This document shows positions 45,105 through 53,032 of a stretch of 64,000 nucleotides of DNA, piece by piece (position 1 is the first letter of the stretch; every line of letters begins with the position of its first letter). The translations under genes and the position numbers were made by a program. The stretch is taken from assembly GCA_035405785.1 (NCBI GenBank), contig DAONJS010000010.1, positions 31,171 to 95,170 on the forward strand. The letters run 5' to 3'. Source of the stretch: BPGX01 sp035405785 (GTDB taxonomy: Bacteria; Bacteroidota; Bacteroidia; B-17B0; Aurantibacillaceae). Below the pieces are notes generated by a model that was not told where the DNA came from, searched no databases, and worked only from the letters and a program-made list of their open reading frames with translations.

Positions 45105-48100
45105 ATGAAAATAAAATCTTTAATTTTAAAAGTTGGGTTAATTCTTTTATGTAATTTAATTCATTATAATTCATTTTCTCAAGTTCATATAAAAAATATC
45201 AATGTAAAGGACTCTTTAGAGGGCTTTATTGAAGAATTTAATGAATATTCAAAACTCCATAATTTAAATGCTTATGAGTATCAAATAAATTTTGAAAAGT
45301 ATAAAAGAGAGTTTATTAAAAAGAAATATAGATTAATTTCTAATTCTAATTTTGATAATAAAACAGAATTGTTTAAAAATTTTATCCCTCAAAATCCATC
45401 AGCCGCTCCTTGTAACAATGAGGATTTTGAAACAGGAACATTTGCAGGATGGACGGTAACAGAGGGCAGTAATTCAAATTCTTGTACGCAAGGTGGATGT
45501 TGTCCTAATCCGGGTATAAATTGGAGTTCAATTTTTACAACACCTGCTGCAGATCCAAATGGTATAATTGGAACTATTCCTAATTCTCCTTTAGGTGGTA
45601 CAAAAGTAGCATTATTAAATGGAGCTATTGATAATGGTTGGAATTATAAAGTAACCAGAATACAACAAACTTTTCCTGTTACTGCGAATAATGCTTTGTT
45701 TCAATTTGCTTTTATGGCAGCATTAGAAAATGCAGGTCACACATGCTGCGATCAGCCCTTCGCTCAAATAAATTTGTTAGATTGTTCAGGTAATCAATTA
45801 CCTTGTCCTACTTATAGTATAATTGCACCAACAAGTGGTTGTTCATCTACTTTTACAGGTTGGACTAATGGCGGAGGATGGACTTATACAAGTGGCTGGC
45901 AAATTTCTTCTATTGATTTAACACCATATATTGGTTCTTGTGTTACTATTAGAGTTACAGTAGGTGGTTGTAATGCAGGTGGTCATGGTGGTTACATGTT
46001 TTTTGATGCATTGTGCAATCCATTGCTTGTTAATGTAAATGGTATTGACTTTCCTGTAGGAACTAATGGAGGTAATGTGCCAGCATGTGGTATTACTTCT
46101 GCTACTGTTTCTGCCCCTCCCTTTTTAGCTCCGTATACATGGAATGGTCCTCCCGGTAGTGGAATTACAAATTATCCTAATCCTACATTTACTACAGGTA
46201 CTGCAGGAATTTATACATTAACCATGAATCCACCTGGCGCATGTGCCCCGATTACAAGAACTATTAATATCCAATTTTTCCCAAACCCCAATGCAACATT
46301 TATTAGCAATAATATATGTAATACATACACATTTATTAATACCGGAGACCCTGCTCCATCTGTACAAACGTATTCATTTGCCGGAGCAAGCCCCCCAGCA
46401 AGTTTTACAACAACTTCTACAAACACAACAATTATTTTTCCTGCAACAGGAACTTATACAGTGTATCATTCTGTAACAAATACTAATAGCTGTGTGGCTA
46501 CTGAAACGATTCAAATAACAGTGCCAACTATTCCTACTGTTAATATTAATGTTACCAACGCTTCTTGTACATCAGGCGGTAGTGGAACTGTAAGTGTTGT
46601 GGGTGGAACGAGTCCATTTAATTACACTTGGTCGCCAAGTGGTGGTAATTCTAATACTGCTACTAATTTACCTCAGGGAAATTATACTGTTTATGTTAGT
46701 GATAATAATGGATGTACGGGATTGGGTACTGCAACAATAACAGCACCAGGTTCGCTAACTGCATCAGCCGTTCAAATAAACAGTGTAACTTGTAATGGCG
46801 GAGCAAATGGATCTGCAACAGTAAATATAGTCGGGGGAACGCCAACATTTACATATACATGGTCAAATGGCAATACCACTTCTAATCCTACTGGATTAAC
46901 AGCTGGTTTTTATACTGTGGTTGTAACAGATGCAAATAATTGTCAATCAACTTCTACTGTTCAGATTATTCAACCGCCTGCTTTGTCAATTAATGTTACA
47001 TCAAATAGTGTAAGTTGTAATGGCGGATCAAATGGTACAGCAACTGCTTCTGTTAGTGGAGGAGTTGGAGGATATAGTTATAATTGGTTACCATCTGGTG
47101 GTTCATCATCTTCAGCAAGTGGTTTAAGTGCAGGAACCTATACAGTAAATGTTACAGATGCAAATGGTTGTGCAATATCTGGTACAACAAGTATAATACA
47201 ACCACCCGCTTTATCAATTATCGTTACATCAAATAGTGTAAGTTGTAATGGCGGATCAAATGGTACAGCAACTGCTTCTGTTAATGGAGGAGTTGGAGGA
47301 TATAATTATAATTGGTTACCATCTGGTGGTTCATCATCTACTGCGAGTGGTTTAGGAATTGGTAATTATACCGTAAATGTTACAGATGCAAATGGTTGTA
47401 CAATTTCTGGTACAACAAGTATAACACAACCCCCTGCATTATCAATTACCGCCACCTCTACAAATGTTAGTTGTTTTGGTTATGCTGATGGTTCGGCATC
47501 AGTATCTGTTAGTGGAGGAGTTGGAGGATATACATATAATTGGAGCCCATCAGGTGGTATTTCATCTTATGCAACAGGTTTAGTTTCTGCAAATTATACT
47601 GTGAGTGTTTCTGATATGAATTCTTGTGTTATTACTACAGTTATTACTATAACACAACCCTCTTCAGTTTCATTGGTTACTAGTCCAAATGCTACAATTT
47701 GTTTTGGACAAAGTACCAATATATTTGCCAATGCAAGTGGAGGAACTGCCCCTTATACTTATTCATGGACACCTTCAAGTTTAACAGGATCGGGTCCAAT
47801 TTCTGTAAATCCTACAGTTACAACAGTATATAATGTTTATGCTACAGATGCAAAAGGATGTCCATCACCAACAAAAAATATACAGATTTATGTTTACCCA
47901 CAATTATTAGCTAATGGTACTTTCACAACAGTTTGTGATAAACAATCGGGTGTTTTATCATTCAATTTGACAAGTAATGGAAATGGTGGTCCTTATCAAT
48001 ATATTTGGAGTAATGGAGCAACAACACCATCAATTACTGTAACTGGCAATTATGCTACACAGCCACAAACTTATACAGTAACTATTGATGATGGTTGTAC

Positions 48101-48953
48101 TGTTCCATCAGCAGTTGCTGTAAGTACATTGTTTGTTAATCCTCCCCCTCATGCAAATTTTTCCGGTGATTTATTAAAAGGATGTGTGCCTTTAACTGTA
48201 AATTTTACTGCAATTAGCAATGGCGGATCAAGCGATAGTTTTGTATGGAATTTTGGAAATGGTGAGTCGGGTAGTGGCAATCCTGCAACTACAACTTATA
48301 CTAATACTGGTGTATTTTCTGTAACAGTTGAAGTAACTAATCAATATGGATGTAAAATGGATACAAGTATTCAGAATTACATTCAGGTATATCCATATCC
48401 AATAGCAGATTTTACTCACAATCCATTATCAGGTTCAATTGTAGAGCCGCATATAGATTTCTTTAATACTTCAGTAGGTGCTACATCATATACATGGAAT
48501 TTTGGCGATTATGCATCTTCCAATAATATATCTACAAGTATAAATCCAAGTCATGATTATTTAAATTCAGGTACTTATTATGTTACTTTAATTGCAGTAA
48601 ATCAGTATGGATGTGAAAATAGAATAACAAAACCAATTTATATTGATCCTGAATTTCATATTTATATTCCAAATGTCTTTACACCCGATGGAAATGGTTT
48701 AAATGATGTATTTAATGTAAAAGGAGTAGGTATAGATGAAAATAACTTTAAGATGTATATTTTTGACAGATGGGGTGAAATGATTTTTTCTACATCTAAC
48801 TTATATGAAGGATGGGATGGAAGTGTAAAAGGACATGACAATAAAGCAACACAGGATGTTTATGTTTATAAAATTTACTTAAAAGATTTAAAAGGTGGTA
48901 AGCATGAATTTGTTGGACATGTAACTTGCTTACCTGATTGGGATAAGCAATAA
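45105..48953 (+). CDS. Large secreted adhesin with SprB repeats and type IX (type B) C-terminal domain
   Basis: 1,282 residues. Signal peptide about 1-25. A Cys-rich N-terminal domain (about 100-310) with a carbohydrate-binding or MAM-like look (NEDFETGTFAGWTVTEG) follows. Between about residues 480 and 850 there are five SprB-like repeats of about 76 residues (SVSCNGGSNGTATASVSGGVGGYSYN... style). PKD-like domains (ANFSGDLLKGCVPLTVNFTA, VIVEPHIDFFNTSVGATSYT) come next. The last 90 residues (IPNVFTPDGNGLNDVFNVKG ... FDRWGEMIFSTS ... GWDGSVKG) are the gliding-motility CHU_C/type B sorting domain. It is a surface adhesin likely used for attachment or gliding. Confidence 0.92.
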   Translation: MKIKSLILKVGLILLCNLIHYNSFSQVHIKNINVKDSLEGFIEEFNEYSKLHNLNAYEYQINFEKYKREFIKKKYRLISNSNFDNKTELFKNFIPQNPSAAPCNNEDFETGTFAGWTVTEGSNSNSCTQGGCCPNPGINWSSIFTTPAADPNGIIGTIPNSPLGGTKVALLNGAIDNGWNYKVTRIQQTFPVTANNALFQFAFMAALENAGHTCCDQPFAQINLLDCSGNQLPCPTYSIIAPTSGCSSTFTGWTNGGGWTYTSGWQISSIDLTPYIGSCVTIRVTVGGCNAGGHGGYMFFDALCNPLLVNVNGIDFPVGTNGGNVPACGITSATVSAPPFLAPYTWNGPPGSGITNYPNPTFTTGTAGIYTLTMNPPGACAPITRTINIQFFPNPNATFISNNICNTYTFINTGDPAPSVQTYSFAGASPPASFTTTSTNTTIIFPATGTYTVYHSVTNTNSCVATETIQITVPTIPTVNINVTNASCTSGGSGTVSVVGGTSPFNYTWSPSGGNSNTATNLPQGNYTVYVSDNNGCTGLGTATITAPGSLTASAVQINSVTCNGGANGSATVNIVGGTPTFTYTWSNGNTTSNPTGLTAGFYTVVVTDANNCQSTSTVQIIQPPALSINVTSNSVSCNGGSNGTATASVSGGVGGYSYNWLPSGGSSSSASGLSAGTYTVNVTDANGCAISGTTSIIQPPALSIIVTSNSVSCNGGSNGTATASVNGGVGGYNYNWLPSGGSSSTASGLGIGNYTVNVTDANGCTISGTTSITQPPALSITATSTNVSCFGYADGSASVSVSGGVGGYTYNWSPSGGISSYATGLVSANYTVSVSDMNSCVITTVITITQPSSVSLVTSPNATICFGQSTNIFANASGGTAPYTYSWTPSSLTGSGPISVNPTVTTVYNVYATDAKGCPSPTKNIQIYVYPQLLANGTFTTVCDKQSGVLSFNLTSNGNGGPYQYIWSNGATTPSITVTGNYATQPQTYTVTIDDGCTVPSAVAVSTLFVNPPPHANFSGDLLKGCVPLTVNFTAISNGGSSDSFVWNFGNGESGSGNPATTTYTNTGVFSVTVEVTNQYGCKMDTSIQNYIQVYPYPIADFTHNPLSGSIVEPHIDFFNTSVGATSYTWNFGDYASSNNISTSINPSHDYLNSGTYYVTLIAVNQYGCENRITKPIYIDPEFHIYIPNVFTPDGNGLNDVFNVKGVGIDENNFKMYIFDRWGEMIFSTSNLYEGWDGSVKGHDNKATQDVYVYKIYLKDLKGGKHEFVGHVTCLPDWDKQ
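46974..47657 (+). repeat. Three tandem 228-bp SprB-repeat units
   Basis: Units 46974-47201, 47202-47429 and 47430-47657 are each 76 codons and start at a Pro-Pro-Ala-Leu. The first two are almost identical at DNA level over most of their length; the third is more diverged. Two older SprB units precede at about 46524-46973. The identical pair indicates a recent duplication. Confidence 0.85.
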
Positions 48954-49021
48954 AATCTGAATTTGTAATTTCTTGTGTTGTAATCTGATGCTTTAAATTG
49001 TATTTATAATTAATACAACAT

Positions 49022-50893
49022 TCAATTATATAGTTCCTCTTCTAAGTCCTTTTCCACTTTCAAATTTTCAATTATAAAATCTTGTCTTTCGGGAGTATTT
49101 TTTCCCATGTAATAATTGAGTAATTCTTGAATAGAAGCTTTCTGGTCAAGTAATACGGGCTCTAATCGCATATCTTTTCCTATAAAGTTTTTAAATTCAT
49201 CTGGTGAAATTTCTCCTAATCCTTTGAATCTTGTGATTTCTGGTTTTCCACCTAATTTTTCAATCGCTTGTCTTTTTTCTTCTTGATTGTAACAATATAT
49301 GGTTTCCTTTTTGTTTCTTACTCTAAAAAGTGGTGTTTGTAAAATATAAACATGATTGTTTTTTACAAGTTCAGGAAAAAATTGAAGGAAAAAAGTCATT
49401 AATAAAAGTCGGATATGCATGCCATCAACATCCGCATCGGTGGCTATAACAATATTGTTGTAACGCAAAGTATCTAAACCATCTTCTATATCTAATGCCG
49501 ATTGAAGCAAATTAAATTCTTCATTTTCGTAAACTACTTTTTTACTTAAACCAAAACAATTGAGAGGTTTCCCTTTCAAACTAAATACTGCTTGAGTTTG
49601 TACATCTCTTACTTTTGTGATAGAACCACTTGCTGAGTCCCCCTCACAAATAAATAAAGTGCTTTCAAATCTTCTTGGATTTTTTTCATCAGTAAGATGA
49701 ATTTTACAATCGCGTAATTTTTTATTGTGTAATGATGCTTTTTTGGCTCTTTCTCTTGCTAATTTTTGTATGCCTGCTAATTCTTTTCGTTCTTTTTCAT
49801 TAATGAGGATTTTATTTTCAATGGCCTTTGCAATTTCTAAATTTTTATGTAAATAATTATCTAATTCTTTTGAAAGAAAATCACTCACAAAACTTCTGAT
49901 ACTTTGTCCTCCCGGTGCAATTTCCTGTGAACCCAATTTTGTTTTAGTTTGAGATTCAAATACAGGTTCTTGAATTTTTACAGAGATGGCCGCAATAATT
50001 GACTTACGAATATCAGACGCTTCATAATTTTTTTTGTAAAAATCCCGTAATGTTTTAACAATAGCTTCCTTAAAAGCATTCAAGTGTGTACCGCCTTGTG
50101 TAGTAAATTGTCCATTTACATAAGAATAGTATTCTTCTGTAAAATGTTCGTTACTGTGTGTAAAAGCAATTTCAATGTCTTCTCCTTTTAGATGTATAAT
50201 GGGATATAAAGTTTCGCCACTGATATTTTTTTCTAATAAATCTTTAAGACCGTTTTCGGATTTGTAAATGTGTGTATCATTGAGTGTAAGCGTTAAACCG
50301 GTATTAAGATAAGCGTAGTTCCAAAGCATTTTGTCAACATATTCGTGGATAAAGTGATATTTTGGGAAAATTGAATCGTCAGGTGTAAATTCAATATATG
50401 TGCCATTGGGTTCATTAGTTGGTTTTATTTTTTCTTCTTTAATGAGTACCCCTTTACTAAATACAGCTTCTTTGCATTGTCCATCTCTGTATGCGATTAC
50501 TCTAAAATGTGTAGATAATGCGTTTACGGCTTTTGTACCGACACCATTCAAACCAATAGATTTTTTGAATGCTTCACTATCATATTTTCCACCTGTGTTT
50601 ATTTTGGATACAGCATCTACTACTTTACCTAATGGAATACCACGACCATAATCTCTAACAGAAACAGTACCTTGTTGTATTTTTACTTCAATTTTTTTTC
50701 CAAAGCCCATCATAAATTCGTCAATAGAGTTATCAATAATTTCTTTGAGTAAAACATAAATACCATCATCAAATGCAGAACCATCGCCGAGTTTGCCAAT
50801 ATACATACCCGGACGCATCCGTATATGTTCTCTCCAGTCAAGTGATTTAATAGATTCTTCGGTATATTGATGAGCAGGGTTTTGTTTAGCCAT
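49022..50893 (-). CDS. parE: DNA topoisomerase IV subunit B
   Basis: 623 residues, the Bacteroidota ParE length. GHKL ATPase domain: EIIDNSIDEF (near 50-60, catalytic Glu and Asn), GRGIPLG (near 98), and GLNGVGTKAVNALS. Transducer domain in the middle. Toprim domain with EGDSASGS and ATDADVDGMHIR, then the conserved QTPLFRV. It decatenates chromosomes together with ParC (absent here). GyrB would be longer or have an insertion; the YIGKLGDGSAFDDGIYVLLKE opening is of the ParE type. Confidence 0.93.
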   Translation of the reverse strand: MAKQNPAHQYTEESIKSLDWREHIRMRPGMYIGKLGDGSAFDDGIYVLLKEIIDNSIDEFMMGFGKKIEVKIQQGTVSVRDYGRGIPLGKVVDAVSKINTGGKYDSEAFKKSIGLNGVGTKAVNALSTHFRVIAYRDGQCKEAVFSKGVLIKEEKIKPTNEPNGTYIEFTPDDSIFPKYHFIHEYVDKMLWNYAYLNTGLTLTLNDTHIYKSENGLKDLLEKNISGETLYPIIHLKGEDIEIAFTHSNEHFTEEYYSYVNGQFTTQGGTHLNAFKEAIVKTLRDFYKKNYEASDIRKSIIAAISVKIQEPVFESQTKTKLGSQEIAPGGQSIRSFVSDFLSKELDNYLHKNLEIAKAIENKILINEKERKELAGIQKLARERAKKASLHNKKLRDCKIHLTDEKNPRRFESTLFICEGDSASGSITKVRDVQTQAVFSLKGKPLNCFGLSKKVVYENEEFNLLQSALDIEDGLDTLRYNNIVIATDADVDGMHIRLLLMTFFLQFFPELVKNNHVYILQTPLFRVRNKKETIYCYNQEEKRQAIEKLGGKPEITRFKGLGEISPDEFKNFIGKDMRLEPVLLDQKASIQELLNYYMGKNTPERQDFIIENLKVEKDLEEELYN

Positions 50894-50907
50894 AAATTTT
50901 TTTGTGG

Positions 50908-50939
50908 CAAAATTACAATAATTTAATGATGTAATACAA
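50908..50939 (-). promoter_or_regulatory. Promoter of parE
   Basis: Minus strand: TTG (50939-50937), 21 bases, then TAATTTTG (50915-50908), followed by CCACAAA. The box lies 15 bases before the ATG. Confidence 0.65.
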
Positions 50940-51167
50940 TAGAATGATTGTGAAATAATTTTTTAGAATACAAGTTACTATTTACCATTATACATTTTTC
51001 GCGCATCACATAATCACATTAGAAAGTATATTTTAATTATTCAATTGGGATTGTAGCAAAAATTTATATGAAATTATATCAAGTAAAAATGATTAAATTT
51101 GTAACAAAAAATACATTTAAAACTTAATTTGCGATAGTTTTGTGATAATCACTAAATAAATTAAAAT

Positions 51168-51563
51168 ATGAAAAATTTAAATTTGATTTTATTTTTTACT
51201 TTGATATTAATTCTAGTTAATTGCAAATCAAAAATTGAAAAAAGTGATAGAAATTGTTATATTGAATATATTGGATATTGGGAGCAAAAAAATAAAAATG
51301 AGGCAAAAATACCTGTCACATTGTTAAAGATTGATACAATTAATCATATTGGATATGAGATATTATATTCACAATATGGCAAAGAAATCCAAAAGACAAT
51401 AATAATAGACAAAGATAACGCTATAAAATTTTATTATGATGAAGACACAACAAGCGCTTGTTATTTAGGAAAGTATAGATTGATGAATTTAGCTCCCAAA
51501 CATTCTGATATATATTATATAAAATTTTACCCTAAAAGAGTATTAATAAAAGGTATAGAATAA
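51168..51563 (+). CDS. Small lipoprotein of unknown function
   Basis: 131 residues. Signal peptide with lipobox LILVNCKSK (Cys20). The mature part has no recognised family; it is rich in Tyr and Ile and in charged residues, with strand-like segments (IGYEILYSQYGKEIQKTIIID) that suggest a small beta-rich domain. TAGTTTTG at 51135-51142 is a possible -7 box, 26 bases before the ATG. The next gene debris (51597) follows after a short gap. Real because of the signal peptide and codon use; role unknown. Confidence 0.6.
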   Translation: MKNLNLILFFTLILILVNCKSKIEKSDRNCYIEYIGYWEQKNKNEAKIPVTLLKIDTINHIGYEILYSQYGKEIQKTIIIDKDNAIKFYYDEDTTSACYLGKYRLMNLAPKHSDIYYIKFYPKRVLIKGIE

Positions 51564-51596
51564 TTATATGAAATAATAGAAGATTAAAATAGGGAG

Positions 51597-51707
51597 ATGA
51601 TCGTAAAGTATAAGCGGAGGGAGGCGTATGTGATTGACGCACAAGGCAATGTGCTTGCCGTCTATTATGTGAAGGTAGAAAGTTTGATAGATAATTTGAA
51701 TAACTAA
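51597..51707 (+). pseudogene. Fragment of an RHS/YD-repeat protein
   Basis: Thirty-six codons ending in TAA: MIVKYKRREAYVIDAQGNVL and AVYYVKVESLIDNLNN. The phrase YVIDAQGNVLAVY matches the conserved 'DAQGNV' core of RHS/YD-repeat (rearrangement hotspot) proteins, near the junction of core and variable tip. The piece is richer in G and C than its neighbours. No start signal or further RHS gene is near, so it seems to be a relic of an RHS-type gene lost by deletion. Confidence 0.5.
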
Positions 51708-52070
51708 ACAAACATAATTTCAGAAAATTTTTGAATAATAGTATTTATTTGCAATATTTTTTTGAAAAAGTACGCAAAAAAACTGCTTTTAGAAGGCAAT
51801 CTGCATACATCGTTATTTCGAGAATAGCGAAGCAATCTTAATATTTTTGCCAGCATGACAATTACGAGATTGCTTCGGGCTAATGCACTCGCAATGACGG
51901 GTATTTCACAGGATTGGAATAGGATATCCCAACGCAAGCTTCCAATGGATTTGCTAATTAAAAGCATTGAAGTGGAATTTTTTTTCAGAAATTAAAGTAT
52001 CTTTTGTAAAATGAATACATTTACAATCATAAATTCAAAATCAATTATTTAATTCTCTATTTTTACGGCA
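51708..52070. other. Gene-free region with debris and repeat
   Basis: Together with the RHS fragment this makes a 507-base gap without an intact gene. It contains a family A repeat (51811-51899) and, at about 51908-51977, a phrase whose minus-strand translation reads LLISKSIGSLRWDILFQS; I cannot link it to a family. The rest is AT-rich with no hairpin. It may mark an insertion or deletion site. Confidence 0.4.
51811..51899. repeat. Dispersed inverted repeat, family A, copy 2
   Basis: Left end CGTTATTTCGAG (one arm with changes), interior GCGAAGCAATCTTAATATTT, right end CTCGCAATGACG. GAGATTGCTTCGGGCTAA is shared with copy 3. Same architecture as 25188-25275. Confidence 0.7.
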
Positions 52071-52775
52071 ATGATTTTTAGAAAGAAAACATATTTATTA
52101 GTTTTTAGTGTTGAGTTTTTAGTGTTGAGTTTTATGTATTCTCAAAAAATGGTGCAGGGAATTGTTTGCGATGAAGATTCTACAAAAGTTCTGCCATTTG
52201 TATATGTTATCAATAAAAATACAAGTTTTGGTACAGTAAGCGACATTAACGGAAAGTTTTCAGTAAAAGCAGGCGAAAGCGATACACTTGTTTTTTCTTA
52301 TTTAGGATATATTAAACAATATATTCCTGTTAGTTTTTTACCTAAAATAAATTACAAAATTATAATGAAAAAAAATGTATATTCACTAAAACCTGTAAAT
52401 GTCAGCGTTTTGAAATATCAAAACTATGAAAAAGATTATATGAAGAGAGTAATTGAAAAATCTCAAATGCCGACAATTGATATAATTCAAAGTCCTATCA
52501 CTGCTTTGTATATGCAGTTTAGTAAAAAGGGTAGGGAGATGCAAAGATTATCAAAGATATTTGAAGAAATTTTTATCAAAGAGCAGGTTGAGAAAAAAAT
52601 CAATCCACAAATTTTATATCAACTAACAGGTGATCCAAATGTAGATATTGAAGCATTGCGAAAATTTTGTGGGTTTTTTTTAAGTGATTATTTTATTTTG
52701 AATAATGATGGATATGATTTGTATTCAAGAGTATTAGAATGTTATTACAGATACAAATTTGAAAAAGAACATTAG
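52071..52775 (+). CDS. Exported carboxypeptidase-D-regulatory-like domain protein
   Basis: 234 residues. Signal peptide MIFRKKTYLLVFSVEFLVLS, then FMYSQ. The next 80 residues (VQGIVCDEDSTKVLPFVYV, TSFGTVSDINGKFSVKA, DTLVFSYLGYIKQ) form the CarboxypepD_reg-like beta-sandwich often found on Bacteroidota outer-membrane proteins. The remaining 130 residues are unrecognised and helical (RQMPTIDIIQ..KFCGFFLSDYF). The signal core is encoded by two tandem 14-bp repeats (52101-52128). A TonB-receptor-like partner is not adjacent. Confidence 0.7.
   Translation: MIFRKKTYLLVFSVEFLVLSFMYSQKMVQGIVCDEDSTKVLPFVYVINKNTSFGTVSDINGKFSVKAGESDTLVFSYLGYIKQYIPVSFLPKINYKIIMKKNVYSLKPVNVSVLKYQNYEKDYMKRVIEKSQMPTIDIIQSPITALYMQFSKKGREMQRLSKIFEEIFIKEQVEKKINPQILYQLTGDPNVDIEALRKFCGFFLSDYFILNNDGYDLYSRVLECYYRYKFEKEH
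52098..52133 (+). repeat. Family C repeat inside a signal-peptide coding region
   Basis: GTTTTTAGTGTTGA occurs twice in tandem (52101-52114 and 52115-52128) followed by GTTTT. The same words (inverted) occur at 36001-36032, 39590-39612 and 52955-52981. Here they are inside the coding region of the 52071 gene and encode its hydrophobic signal core in two different frames. Confidence 0.7.
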
Positions 52776-52813
52776 CAGTGCAAGTCAAAGCAATTTTTAG
52801 TTATGATTTTTAT

Positions 52814-52950
52814 CGTTATTATGAGCAAAGAGAAGTAATCTTAAAAGTATTACAATACACAACATTACGAGATTGCTTTTGACTGTCGTCCTCGCAATGA
52901 CGGACATTTTCAACATGAGATTGCTTCGGGCTAACGCCCTCGCAATGACG
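52814..52950. repeat. Dispersed inverted repeat, family A, copy 3 with duplicated right arm
   Basis: Left CGTTATTATGAG (degenerate), first right arm ending CTCGCAATGACG at 52891-52902, second right arm ending CTCGCAATGACG at 52939-52950. The second unit contains GAGATTGCTTCGGGCTAACG. It lies in the gap of 257 bases between two genes, which also has a family C word at 52955-52981. Confidence 0.7.
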
Positions 52951-53032
52951 AATAAACTCAAAACTCTTAACTATAAACTATTGAAAATATTTAAGTGATT
53001 ATATTTAAATAATTTGAATAGTAACGATTATC

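Noticed and set aside
51704..51967. 87-codon minus-strand frame in the gene desert
   Set aside because: It covers a family A repeat and shows no signal peptide or known motif; only the LLISKSIGSLRWDILFQS phrase is noted as debris.
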